Assembly: GCA_021030915.1 (NCBI GenBank) | Contig: JAGEMR010000053.1 | Span: 62,001-126,000, forward strand | DNA length: 64,000 nt | DNA from: Astrothelium macrocarpum | Lineage: Eukaryota; Ascomycota; Dothideomycetes; Trypetheliales; Trypetheliaceae | Reading direction: 5' to 3' | Shown: positions 34,194-46,778 of the stretch, piece by piece | How positions within the stretch are numbered: position 1 is the stretch's first letter | Layout of the letters: each line of letters starts with the position of its first letter | Notes under the pieces: generated by a model | The model's database searches: none | Seen by the model: the letters and a program-made list of their open reading frames with translations, nothing else | Told to the model about the DNA's origin: nothing | Position numbers and translations under genes: made by a program

Positions 34194-37100
34194 ATGTCGG
34201 ACGCAAAGCAACAGCAGTAAGTTCTGAAGTCTTCATATATTCTACCACTGGCTCAATGGGACATCCTTAGCGCTCCCGGGGGCCATTACTCGGCCGCCAA
34301 TCCAGTGCCTACGATCAACAAGTTCATTGCGAATTTAGACAAAGAAAAGAGAGACCGTGATAAAGAAATTGATCGCATCAACAAGGAGAGGAAGAAGCAG
34401 ACAAAAGCTGGGCAGGATGGGGATGTTCAACCACATCAGGAGACAACCCGTATTAAGTCGCACCAGAAAGAAGTTACAGATCCCGTTACGGGGAACCAAG
34501 TCGTGATAGAGGACGTCAACAAGGATATGCTCAAGCATGTAAAAGAACCAGTGGTGAGTGTGTCTTGCAAAAGACCTTGCCTAATATTGATTTTAATTAT
34601 ATCGATATAGCTGTCCGTGCCAAATGCGAACCTTGGCAAAGACACAGTAAGTTTTGAATGCAATCTCCGCGCAGCATCTTCCATTGCTGAGATTTCAAAC
34701 TCTAGCCTGTCAAAACCGATCCTTCCCAATCCAATCCCGAATACAAGGAAGCCCAAGATATCACCGCTCCACCAGACCCAATTGAACCAGGCAGCACATC
34801 TGATGTTCCCATCCGTGGAGAAAAGACTAATATTCTTTTCCACCCTACTCCATCAGTAAGCTATGAGCCGACATTCGCCGCTCTAGAAAAGAGAGCTGGA
34901 GCGCTCTGCATAGGCATTTTCGTTGCAATCGTCGTTCTCGGCAGAATGTTTGGTGGTAAATTAATAGGTCTTATACCTCTGGCAATGTGCATAACGTCTG
35001 GAGTGTGGCTATGGGCCAAAGAGGTCGTTCGAAGCGGTCGAGAAGTCGAGTGGGAAAGCGAAAAGACTCGCGGAGAAACGGTAAGAGAAGCCGCCAGATC
35101 TATCGATACGTACTAACTATCTCTCTGCAGGCGACAGCAAATCTTCTCCCAGAATCCGTCGAGTGGATGAACACGCTATTAGGTATTGTATGGGGCTTGA
35201 TAAACCCAGACATGTTTCAGACGGTCGCAGATACACTGGAAGATGTCATGCAAGCTTCGGTTCCGGGTGTCATCGAGAATGTCCGTGTTGCAGAGATCAA
35301 CCAAGGAAGCAATCCTATCCGGATTCTTAGCTTGCGTGCTCTACCTGATTCACACATGAAAGATCTCAAGCAAGCAATTCACGAAGAGAACAAAAAGTCC
35401 AAAGACCCTCAAGAAGCAGCCGCTGATGAAGAGGGTGGTGAGGCTTATAATATTGAATGTTCTTTTGCATATCATGCCGCTCCAAGCGGCAAACGAGCTT
35501 CGGACAAGGCTCGTAACATGCATATGCAACTAGTCTTTTACCTTGGTATCAAGGGCTTATTTGGAGTTCCACTACCAATCTTCGTCGAACTTCAGAGCCT
35601 AGTGGGTACTGTACGATTGCGGCTGGCAATGACACCTGAACCGCCGTTCTTAAAGACTTTGACATTCACGCTCATGGGTCTTCCTCATGTTCAAGCTGGC
35701 TGCATTCCCATGTTGGAAAAGGGCGTCAACATTCTGAATCTACCGCTAATTTCGAACTTCGTCAATTATGCAATAGGTGCAGCAGCAAGCATGTACGTGG
35801 CTCCTAAGATGATGACCATGGACATGAGAGCTATGCTCCAAGGCGATGACATCCAAAAAGACGTTCAAGCGCTTGGAGCATTATGGATTCGCATCCATCG
35901 TGCAACCGGTCTTAGCAAACAAGACAAACGTGGTAGTAAATATGGTGGTAGTGATCCGTACATTACCTTGGCATTCTCCAAATATGGAAAACCAATGTAC
36001 TGCACAAGGGTCATTACAGACGATTTGAATCCCATTTGGGAGGAAACTGCTGCGCTCTTGGTTACCCCTGAATATATCAAGGCCAATGAAAATCTCAGTG
36101 TTGAGCTCTGGGACTCGGATCGTCACAGCGCGGATGATATTGTTGGAAAAGTTGAGCTTTCGATGCAAAAGATGATCCAACATCCAGGGAAAATGTACCC
36201 TCAAGTTTCCAAACTCACTGGCATGGACGCTGACAGTGAAATGCCTGGTGAACTTCACTGGGAAATTGGATTTTTCGGCAAACCCAAATTTAGACCAGCT
36301 TTGCGAACGGATGGCAAGAACAGAAACCTGCCAGATCAACTCAAGGATCATCCAGAACTCCAAGACGAAAAGGGAACATTAAACACAGAGCAAGATGATG
36401 CAGTCGCTCACACGCCCCCAGATCCACTCTGGCCGAGTGGTATTTGCAGCGTAATCGTACACCAGATCGTCAATCTCGAGCTCGAAAACGTCATGGGTAG
36501 CGATGGAAACCGGAATGGGCGCGAGTATGAACCTGCCAAAGCGTATGGTGAGAGTACCGAAGAGTCGGGTAAGAACCTTCCAACGAGTTACTGTACTATA
36601 CTTTTCAATGACGAGCTCGTAAGTTTTCTCCTTCCGAGTCCTATCCATCACGCCTCAGGTAATGCTAAATCATCCTAGATCTACCGCACGCGTTCCAAAG
36701 CAGTCAGCAGCCAGCCCATCTTCAATGCTGGTACTGAAAGATTTATGCGCGATTGGCGTAGCGCCATCATCACAGTCACTGTCCGCGATTCTCGCCATCG
36801 GCAACACGACCCCATTCTCGGCATTGTACCTCTCAAACTTTCTGACATTCTTGAGACATCTTCTCAGTCGACACGTTGGTACCCGCTTGATGGTGGAATT
36901 GGGTTCGGCCGCATCCGTATTTCGCTCCTCTTCCGTAGCGTGGAGACACGTCTACCACCTAACATGCTGGGTTGGGATGTTGGGACCTTTGAGTTCACAA
37001 GCGAACGAATTTTGGCCACGGGCTACGAGCATACCGCCAAGCTCAAAATGCGAACTGGCGGTTCTATTGGCTATATCTCACGCACGCAATGCGACAAACT

Positions 37101-38202
37101 GCCAGAAGGTGATGGTATTTTCTTCGATCTCTCTAAAAACCCAGAAAAGAATGTGAAGAATAATTCCATGCGACTCCCTGTCAAATATCGGTACCGGTCT
37201 CCCGTGGTCTTCGAATTCCACACCCCAAACAAGCGCAAGGCGGATGCCTACGCCGTGATCTGGTTACATCACCTCATTGACAACGAAGACACTCCCATTA
37301 ACATTCCCATCTGGCGAACAAGCGCTCCTGCACGATTAACTCAGAACTACATCACCGACAGTAACAAAGATGGTGAACCCGGTCTCGAAGATCTCAAAGA
37401 AGTCGGCCGCCTCCAATTCCGCGCACGCTTCAAAGCCGGCATGGACGAGTCGCACGAGCGCTTCGTCGCAGACAACGACTCGCGCGAGACCTTCGAGACG
37501 TGGGAAGCCTGCCACGCCGAAGGTGTACGCACTCGCCAGGTCGACAAGGAGCTCCCAGACCGCGTACAGACGCTGCACGACGAGTCACTCACTCAAGGCC
37601 GCGACGTCCTTAAGAATGCCAGCGCGGCCGAGAAGCGCAAGTGGCTCGCCAAAGACGGCGCAGACTGGTCCGGTGCATTCGGCCACGATCCCAAAGCCTA
37701 CGTCGACGAGCAGGGCCGCAAGCGCCGCGAGCCGGGCCAAGAACCGCCACTGCGGGACCCGCACTACCCAGACCGGCCGAATGGCGACGACACCGCGGGC
37801 CGTGATGTCAACGACGAGATCGAGGACGATGACGACGACGACGACAGCGAGAGCGACATCGGCATCCAAGACGCCACCAACGCCGACGACGGCGGCGTCA
37901 ACGGCGTCGATGGCAGCGGCAACGCCGAGAATGGCGGACGCGCATCGCTCGCGACGCAGCGCACGGGCACGACGCAGGACTCGAGCATCAGCCGCACGAC
38001 GACGACGGATAGCAAGTCCGTCAACAAGCAGAACCGGCGGACGGAGTGGCGGAAGCAGCGCGGGATGATGCAGTGGAAGCCGGCGCGGAATGCGAAGTTT
38101 GCAAAGGATGAGGCGCTCATTGGACTGAGGAAGTTGAGAAATACCGTGACTGGGGGTTTGGATGGACGCAAACCAGGGGTGGAGACTGAGACGGGGACTT
38201 AG
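34194..38202 (+). CDS. Mug190-like membrane protein with SMP-like and C2 domains
   Basis: Six exons (34194-34216, 34271-34553, 34611-34646, 34706-35080, 35131-36618, 36679-38202) join in phase to 1242 residues. The charged N-terminus (KEKRDRDKEIDRINKERKK) is followed by one or two hydrophobic spans near residues 175-212 (hairpin-like), then an SMP-like lipid-transfer region starting near NLLPESVEWMNTLLG and containing the MLQGDDI segment. Two C2 domains follow: one near residue 490 (ALWIRIHRATGLSKQD ... SDPYITLAF ... LNPIWEE) and one near 675 that contains a long insertion. The tail has poly-Asp and Thr/Ser tracts. This is the layout of fungal meiotically up-regulated gene 190 and tricalbin-type proteins that tether ER to plasma membrane and bind lipids in a Ca-dependent way. 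Role here is inferred from architecture. Confidence 0.88.
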
Positions 38203-38706
38203 AGTAATAAGATGGAAGAGGAAGTATCTGGGGAGCAACGAGGGTAGGTGGGAGAAGTGCTTTATACCTCTGTTCTTGCTATGACAATTTGTTTCACTGG
38301 ATGGTGCTGCATTTGTGGGTATATCTGCGGGACTGATGGAGAGGTGCTGGAAAGATGATGCTCTCCACGAGTAATGCATTCGTAACGGTTTAATGGTGGT
38401 CAGTAATTGAATCAGTAAGATTTTAGCTAATGAACCTAAGACACTACCTCAATTCATCTGGATCGGCTCTGATTCTCCTTGTGTTCAAGCTTGACTTATG
38501 AAATGGCTTTTGACTTAGAATACTCAGGTGAAATCATTAATTATCAAAAGAGAAATGGAGCAGTCGTGCCCCCCCGTGGCGCTACTCACTAGCCTTCGTC
38601 CTTACCACTGACAAAGATTGTACCAATTCTGACCAACTGAAAGGTAGCGCTGTACCAGAAGAAACAGCGTTGAGTCAGGAAAAAACAGTAACACCATCTA
38701 CCCAGC
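38203..38706. other. Convergent 3' spacer
   Basis: Between the stop of the C2-protein gene and the stop of the kinase-ankyrin gene. No gene recognised. Confidence 0.5.
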
Positions 38707-41700
38707 TTACTTCCCAGCCCCAAACGTGCAGTTCATCTTATACCTTCCCAGCAGGTTCTGAAGAATATATTCCTTTGATTCCTCTGACAAATCTTTACTT
38801 TCGCTTGCCACCTGCCAAGCGTTAGAGCCATTCTTATCTTCCAGCAGTGGATCTGCTTTTCGATCTAACAAGAGCTCTGCAGCACGTCTTGACTCTTTCG
38901 CAATAGCTGCGAGCAGAGCTGAGCGATTCAGCACTCCCGCAGTGGCATTCACGTCAATATCAGCGCACTCAAGCAATAGTTCAAGAACAGTCTCCTGTTC
39001 CTGGCTCAATGTACCACGCCATTGATTTGCAGCGAGGAGCAAAGGTGGCACACCAGACGCATTTCGCGCATTGACATTAGCACCCTTATGTATTAGCATC
39101 CCGACGGCACAGGCATCTCGGCGCCGCACGGCCAAGTGAAGAGGTGTTTGAAGCGTACCGGGAGCGGCGACATTTACGTCTATACCTTCATGAGCATCGG
39201 ATTGAAGGAGGCAAGCCAGCGCATGCAGTTTGCACTGTTCAAGAGGAGTCGTCTCATTCTCAGCCAAAATCTTCGTAAGTGGATATTCGCCATTTCGATC
39301 CGGCATGTTGGGATCAATACTTGAGGCTACCAGGTCCTTGATTAGACTGTGATAGTTTTCGAATGGAGGATTCTCAATAGCTTCGTGAAGCATTGTCAAA
39401 CCCCGTTTACCAGTGATATTCACGTCCACGTCGGCCTGCAAAAGAGCCTGAAAACATTTATAATGCCGTGATGTTGCTCCCTTAATGGAATTAATCAAAG
39501 GCCAGGGCCTCGGCTTGACCTTTGTGCCTGGATTACACTTGTGCTCCAGCAAAACACGAACAGCTGCGACCTTGCCTTTCTTGCAAAAGTACTCAAGATA
39601 ACCATAAGTCTTGTCCATGTAAGAGTTCATCGACAATTTGCGTAGTAGCTGGCGCGTGTCTGCGGACATTACAGATGTAGCCAAAGTGTCCGGCTCTTCC
39701 CACGCCGTCTTCATGTACATATCAGAGCTAATACCAGGCTTTAAAAAAGCCCTTCGTTTTCTGCTGGTGTTTGTATCAAATTCGGTGTTCCCGGCTGTTG
39801 CAGCGCGTGATTTTTGATCAAATCCCAAATTGCTGTCAGCAAACTTAACCGATTTCGGTCGAACAGGCGCTTGGCGTACGAGACTTTTTGGGCGATCTCC
39901 GGATTGACTTCGCTCATCTTTAGGACTCCGTACATTATATGTACCTCTGCTTGTTTGAAGTAAAGGTGGTGGCGGTGATGTTGGAGATTCCGTATTCAGT
40001 CGGGCTGGGCCATGAGGAGGGTCGCCAGGAGACAGCGCTACGGCGTGGGCTTCCACTTTCGGGCATTGTTTCTTAGTGTCCATCAAAGTCTTTGAAGGGC
40101 TGGTACCAGATGATACTGATTTGTCTTTCAGGGAAACATGGCTAAGTTCCTTAAAAAGCAAGACTTTGCTCGAGTCTCTACCATGAATGTCATTCTTCGT
40201 CTCTGGAGCGTTCTCAGTGACATGCTTCTGCTGAGATTGTCTCTTATTCTCAAGGCGTTCTTTAGGTTTGAGTAGTGGTTCTCTGGTTGGGTTGTCTTTC
40301 CGCAGATTTGTGTTAGAGTGAAGACGGTTCGCGGCAGCACCCCAACTCAAATCATTTTCGAAAGCGCCAGGTACCTGAAAGGCTGGGATTGAAGGAGAAG
40401 AAAGACGCTTCCCGACTACCTTTGCTCCATTCAAGTCAGGCGAAGAGGTGCTGCTGCACATATCTTTAATACTCTCTTTCTCCTTGCAAATCTCCAAACC
40501 AGACTCGATTAAGTCAACCTCACAACCACCCACGTCTTCAGAGCCGGAGCTATCCTCCTCTTCCCTGAAAAGAAGATTGTTGGCCTCTGGAATAGAAACG
40601 GGCTCATCAGAAGAACCATCGTCTTCTTCGTAGAAGCCAAGTCCAGTGTAACGCATTCGTAACTTCTGCGCACAATAGTTCTCATCATCTTTGACTGGCT
40701 TCTGTAATGGCGTGCCTCCTTCAGAATCTCCCAGTGTCTGTGGCATCACCTGGTCGAGCGGAAAATCATAGTCAGAGATTGTGGTCTGACTCTGAGTGTT
40801 GAGAAAAGTGGTATCAATCCAACTTTCAATAGTAGTCGATCCACTCCTACTGAATCCTACTGGGTTAGGGTCGTTGTCAAATAAAGCCTCAACGGCTATG
40901 CGGACAGCGTCACTGCTTAGCTGTTCAAAATCTTCATCATCGTCGCATTCTGGTGGCATAAACTCGAAGTTACGTGAAGTCAGTTCCGGTCCACAGGTTG
41001 AGCAAGAAAATATTTCTGAAGGTGGCGACTCGAGGATATCCTGGAGAAGATTCCTGGAAGAAGCTCGATTGCTTGGCTCGGGTTGTAACAGACGCTTGAT
41101 CCACGATATTGGTTCTTTATCGTGATGCTGGCGATGGCTTCCCTGCTGCAGTCGCTGTAACCACTCATTTGTTGCTGGAAGATTCGCATGTATATATGGC
41201 TCAGTCGACTGCATAAAGTAGCCTTCAGCGATTTTCTTGGACTGATTCTCCATATGAGCTCGGAATTTCTCGATCGTGCTACCCAAAAGAACGGTTGTCA
41301 TCTCGAGAAACACGACACCTAAAGACCACATATCGCTCGAAGAGTTTCTAGGTCTGCCCTTTGCGACCTCTGGAGATTGATAGTCGGCCGTGATTGGAAC
41401 ACTACGATGATAAGTTGTACCTCGATCCTTTCCGGACCAGTCATACGCAACCCCAAAATCTGTAATGAAAACTCGTCCGTGTTGAACCAAAATGTTGCGG
41501 GACTTTAGATCTCGATGTCGTATCTTTCTCGAGTGTAGATAATTAATTGCGCTTGAAATACACCCGTAGTAATTTCGAAGAGTCATACACTGCCCAGGTG
41601 ATAGTGAAGAGCTTGTGAGAAATGAATACAAATCGCCTTCAGCTAGCGGCTCCATAAGAAATGCAATACAATCCTTATCTGTATAAGACCCCGCAACGGT

Positions 41701-42473
41701 GATCAAATGATGGTGTGAAAACGATTTTAGCAGTCGAATTTCCTCAATAAGACTTCGCTGCGCTTCTAAATTAGACCGGGTAGGTTTGCCTCGAGACACC
41801 CTTTTTCTGGCATAGACTTTTCTACTCAGTTTACTAGTGACGGCATCCACATAGCTTTAGAATATATGTTAGCGTTCGGTTCTTCCAAAATCCAGTATGA
41901 GCTCATCTCACCCAAAACCACCTTGTCCAACGTATGCCGTGCTTGTAAAATACTCATCCCCACTACCTTCCAGAGATACATGAGGACAATCGCTTTTTCA
42001 ATTTCGGAGGCATCAGTCAAAACTAATCTTTGGAAGCTCAAAAATTTCGCCCGCATATCCTCAGTAGGAACGATATCAGGAAGCGTTTGGGAAGTAAAAG
42101 GAAGATCAATATCTGTATGGCCTTCTCTTATAAAGTCGTCCAAAAGACTAACACGCTCAATATTGTGAAGAACTGTGTATATTCTTGGTCTTGTTCGCCA
42201 GGACTGCGCTTCCGTTCGATTCGCTTGTTCGTCGAGGGATAGAAGGGACAAGGAGATCCGTGCAATCATATCTGCAGAGAAACGGTAAAACCTGTTGGCC
42301 TCTTTGTTAAATGAAGGCTTACAGAGGGCATTTAAGCCTTGTTCTATTTCCTCCGGGGTCAGCAATGCTAGGGCCCGCTTGTTGTGCACTGTTTTAGCTC
42401 GAAACCGGCTTCTGCCAGCCCAAGAAAGCACGTTCGACCATAGTGAGCCAGCTGGAGACGGCAGACTCTCCAT
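38707..42473 (-). CDS. Protein kinase with C-terminal ankyrin repeats (frameshift in glycine loop)
   Basis: Exon 1 starts at 42473 with a helical region of about 185 residues of unknown type. The kinase follows: the glycine loop GQGGFG is encoded at about 41912-41929, then a 57-base intron (41855-41911, GTGAGA donor, CTAAC branch, CTAAAG acceptor), then YVDAVTSKLSRKVYARK with the ATP-site Lys, HRDLKSRNIL (catalytic Asp), TDFGVA and a SPEV activation-loop end. It therefore looks catalytically complete. A 470-residue acidic, Ser-rich linker leads to about seven ankyrin repeats (typical RKDNPTR-free units such as TPLHLAVRRRDACAVGMLIHKGANVNARN) up to 38707. Exon 1 and the loop are one base out of frame just before the loop (near 41928). 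Divergent from the HeLo-pseudokinase gene 324 bases away. Fungal kinase-ankyrin proteins of this type are linked to non-self recognition repertoires, but the role here is inference. Confidence 0.8.
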
Positions 42474-42797
42474 TGTATTTATTTCGTAAAAATCGGCCAG
42501 GATAATCCAGTGATCACAGGTGTGGGGAAGTATTCCAATTTCTCTGGAAGTGCAGAGGTGTTTCTCGCCACCAAGGGAGAAATGCGTTTTATTGCAACCT
42601 CACGAAGCATGGTTGGCAGATGACAAGATAGGCTGCACAAGGCTGAAATCACCCCTTTGAGTTTGCCGTTACCCATTCTCTTGTCGTACATGACCACGTC
42701 ACTTCGCCGAGAAGCTTGCCGACGCGCTACAAATGTCTCAATTGAGTCAGTAGCTTGTGTCCTTGGCGTCTCTTGCTAGGTCGGCCTAGATACTGCG
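42474..42797. promoter_or_regulatory. Shared divergent promoter, kinase-ankyrin and HeLo-pseudokinase
   Basis: 324 bases between two divergent starts, short enough for a bidirectional promoter. No repeat or operator identified by eye. Confidence 0.5.
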
Positions 42798-44607
42798 ATG
42801 AGCGGACTTGACATTGCTGCATCCGTTGGTGGACTCATTGGTCTAGCCTTTCAATCGTTCGAAACATGTGTGGAAGGCTACCAGCTTTTCTATCAAGCAC
42901 AGAATGTTGGAAATGAAGGCGAGTTGATTCGATCTCGTTTACAGTGGGAGCATTTCCGAACACTCGAATGGGCAAAACGGGCGGGATTGGAAGGCTCGTC
43001 ACCCATCGAGACTTTGAACTGGCCGATGGCTGTTTGCATCTTGAAAGAGCTAGCGGACCTCCTGACTTCGGCGGAGCAATTGAGGAAGTTCACTTTGAGT
43101 ATCCAGGAAGATCTTGTTTCTGCTGAGGAGTTATCGGCAAGTCGACCTTCTCCAACTAGAAGCTTCGCCAAGTTCATCGCCCGCCTGAGCCCGGACCATT
43201 TTACCGTCCGAGCACAAATGATCCAAGCCAGCAACTCTAAGCTCAAACGCCTCCAGTGGGCGGTTATCGGGAAAGACAAGGCAAAGCTGCTCACTAACGC
43301 AATTGCCAGCTTGAATGATAGGTTGATGTACCTTTTGGACTCTGTGGAACGTAAAGCGATCGAGACTATATTCTATACCGCTTTAAGAGACTACATCTCG
43401 GAAACGAACTCTTTAGCTGACGTGCAAGAAGCGCAGCAGTTACTGCGTCCGGAAGTATCCAGCAAAGACGAAATCCTAGATGCCGCAGCCCAATTGAAGC
43501 AGATCCGTCTTTGTATTGGCATCGACAAGCGACAGGATGAACTCCAACCGTTGCCGACCAATACCACTCAAGCTGGATGCCCACGCTAAGGAAACTCAAA
43601 TACAAGAAATTAGAGCTCGCGTCCGCAACTTCTATCAGACAGGAGAGACTTGTTTTTGGGAAATACGACGGGCAACAAATCTTGGTTGAATGGAAAGTTG
43701 CGGAAGGTGCGCTTTGGGAACAAGCTCAAGATCAGGTCCGACGCCTTTCACTATTATTGAGCAGCTTACAAGGCAGTGCCTCAAAGGGCAGCTCGTTTCA
43801 TTGCCTTGAATGTGTGGGATATTTACCATGGGCTGAAAAGGAAGCTTATGGACTAGTATATAGTCTGCCGTTCAAGGAAACTTACGCGTTCATGTCGCAG
43901 CTTTCGTTGAAGCTTCCTACAGACGAACCCACGGATTGGCAGCTGGTATCGCTCCAAAAACTATTTTCGAGACTACCGGAGGCATCATTGACCGACCGAT
44001 ATCGAGTAGCCCTTCATCTAGCAGAAACTGTGCTCCAGCTTCACACAGCTGGTTGGCTTCACAAAGGCATTTGTTCACACAACATATTCTTCTTGCTCCC
44101 ATCAGAATCAGACATCGCTTTGTTCATGCAGAGTCCTGTGTATCTTCTAGGATACGAGTATGCTCGTTCAGATGACGTCGATGGAGCTGCTTTGACTGAG
44201 TTTATCAACACACCACTCACCACAGACCTATATAGACACCCAGATGCCAGGGGACAGCAGCGGCGAGGCTTCCAAAACTGTTCGATATGTACGGGCTGGG
44301 ATGCGTGCTTCTTGAGCTCGCATACTGGAAACCGCTTACTGAAATTTGTTCGAATCTGTTTAAAAGAGATCTGGAGGCAGAGATATCGCAAGCTGAAAAA
44401 GCCAAGCAAGACCTCGAGCTACCAGCTCTTAATGATCTTGCTACCAAATCGCCTATAACAATTCCTGGAACAGATCACAAAGTCGGGCAGGGATTTTCAA
44501 AAGCAATTGCACGATGCATCTACATGCCATCGGCCTCCGCAGATACACCCGAGGCTTCTCTTGAGACACAAAAGGCGGTAGTTGAGCTGTTGGACCACGT
44601 GCTGTGA
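42798..44607 (+). CDS. HeLo-domain pseudokinase (MLKL-like layout), two apparent frameshifts
   Basis: The first 230 residues (MSGLDIAASVGGLIGLAFQS start) match the fungal HeLo or prion-inhibition-and-propagation domain, a helical bundle that can insert in membranes and kill cells. A kinase-like fold follows: an ILVEWK segment near 43680 supplies the ATP-site Lys, but the catalytic loop reads HKGICSHN instead of HRDLKxxN and the DFG position reads LLGYEYAR, so it should be catalytically dead. The C-terminal lobe has MYGLGCVLLEL. Three plus-strand frames are used: changes occur near 43565-43580 and near 44260-44275 (an A4 run), both consistent with loss of one base. No intron with GT-AG phases removes them while keeping the family segments on each side. 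Either a recent pseudogene or two assembly errors. Confidence 0.72.
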
Positions 44608-45480
44608 TAACATCCATGTGGCGCGTCACTCATGTGTAACAAAAACAGCGCAGAGTAGTTTTAGAGCGATTGTCTCCATTCACCATCCTAGAAGGGGATA
44701 ATGACACTAGTCAAAACAAATGAAGAAGACAGTCTTGATGGAAGTAGTTAGGTAATGTATGTTTGAGGTTGGGATTGAAGTCATGGTGGAATATCTAGCA
44801 GGAAAGCAGACTATTTGCTGACAGAAATTAGAGGAGCGTAGAATGCTACGTAATAACAATGCACTGCATTTAATTGCTGGCCGGGATTTTAGAAGTGCAC
44901 ACCCCCATTAAATAGACCATGTTACAAACTTCGAATCACATATATACATAATTTCATTGTTGTTGAGAGGAAATTGCTCCGATATAGGACTTTCCACTGG
45001 CAATTGTGGTGGTAATTACCTCATTGGTCAAAGCGCACAAATCATAGATCTGACACGGCATTGCATAGATAACCAATCAACGTGCCAATACTTGCATCTG
45101 AAATACTTTGCGCGACGCCTTGAAAGCCTCTTGAGTGACTAGCCGCAAGAAGCGACTTGAAGCACTCTCACACAATTGACCAAATCAGTAGCACCCAAGC
45201 CCATTGGCTGGAAAGCGATTACACCTGAATGCATCAAATATGCAGTGTGACTCCAACACCAACATTCCCCCTGGCCCTCGCTAATAAAGCGGGATGAAGC
45301 GAATGCCATGGTCGATCATGGGCAGAATGGCGTGGATGTATTGTGTCTTGAGATACCATGCTTTATTGAGTTGGTTTTCCACCAGAACCGCTTTTTGGTC
45401 CCAAGTTCTCGATGACTCCTAATCTGCCTTTTAATTAAGTCGCCAGCCTACTGTTTGAAGTTTTGCTGCTTTCTTCCCAT
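44608..45480. other. Intergenic, nothing recognised
   Basis: AT-rich spacer, no motif-bearing open frame. Confidence 0.5.
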
Positions 45481-46778
45481 ATGGCTTACAACAACACCAA
45501 AGGTTTGCTTGCCGCGAGCATCATTCTTGAGCTCATTGCAGCTTCTTGCGTTGGATTGCGCTTCCTTGCACGTCGCAAAGTTAAAGCTCCTATTATGACG
45601 TCCGACTGGCTTATCTTAGCTTCTCTGGTCGGTGGAACTGGTTTGACAGTGATCGAGATTTACGGTATGTGAATCGTCATTGCCTTAAATGCTATTCAAG
45701 CGGTCGCCATTGTACTCGCTAGGACTTTTTTTACTCCAGAGTCTGATACACTTACTGTTGTTTTACGCTGTCTATAATTACGAGATTATATATTTGGGTT
45801 GACGAGGTTGAGGTAGGCATTGCTATCAAAGTTCTCGGTGTGCCGCTGAATGCGGATCTCACGGACCCGAAGATACTCGCCGATCGGATGAACAAACTTA
45901 TAGAGGTATGTTTTTTATCTTAAAATTCCCCTATTTTTTGCAGAACTCATGCAAAACACAGCTTGTGGTCGCATTTTTGCTTTTGGGCTTAGTGACACTT
46001 GGGCTTATTAAACTATCTGTATCCTTTCTATACTATCGTATCTTTGAAAAGCCAGCATTTCAGCTTTTAATCAGACTCTGGATAATTATAACCGTAGTCT
46101 GGACGGCAGTCTTCGTCATTGGCGAGTTTGCTCAGTGCAATAGTCACTTCAAGAAGCTCTTCCACATTGGAGAAAATAGTTGCAGCCATGATGAATCTGT
46201 AGCACGAGCAATGGTTGTGAGTGACATTGCAATGGACCTTATTACACTCATTATTCCCGTTCCGATGGTAGGCGATTCAATCGATGTTTCTTCGAGACCT
46301 ATCTGACTGTCTAGGTCTGGACTCTGAGTATGCCCATCCAGAAAAGGCTCCTTATATTGGCCATTTTTATGATTGGCTTGTTGTAAGTTTGGGAGCAGGT
46401 TCATTACTGCGCAATTAGATCTTATTCAACTAATTCTGTCCAGATCAGTGGGTGCCAGCATTGGTAAGGCTGTCATAATCCTCAATGCCACCCGACAATG
46501 GCAGGGAAAGAACGCAACATGTGAGTTTAAAGAAGAGTCAAGTCCCTTTTGCTTTCGTGTCGCGGACCGAATTCTGTGATACTGATGGTATGGCAGTATC
46601 GTACACAGCAATCTCCGTTTGGAACTTGATTGAAGTACAAGTCGGAATAATCGCCGCTTGTGGTCCTACGTTGCGTCCTATTATTAGTGATGTAGATCCT
46701 AGGACAATCGTAGACTCCCTCCACAGCTACTTCATCCATGGGAAACAGCGATTGATAGGCGCTAGACAACGTCTTTAG
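45481..46778 (+). CDS. Rhodopsin-like (SAT4/Pth11-related) integral membrane protein
   Basis: Multi-exon gene for a protein with about seven predicted spans: GLLAASIILELIAASCVGLRF, MTSDWLILASLVGGTGL, LVVAFLLLGLVTLGLIKLSVSFLYYRIF, a WIIITVVWTAVFVIGEFAQC segment, a span ending LITLIIPVPM, RLLILAIFMIGLL and a C-terminal SVWNLIEVQVGIIAACGPTLRPII motif, all in the order typical for fungal SAT4-type proteins. The family has unknown biochemical function; some members act in surface sensing or sit in metabolite clusters. Start 45481 (MAYNNTKG) was preferred over 45463 as it gives the shorter N-terminus usual for the family. Most introns are clear (for example 45906-45943 and near 46270-46315), but the first junction (45665 to about 45812) does not close in phase with the best donor, so the exact exon 2 start is unsettled. 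Confidence 0.78.

Noticed and set aside
37585..38379. 264-codon minus-strand open frame
   Set aside because: Antisense shadow of the acidic tail of the C2-protein gene; composition only reflects the complementary codons.
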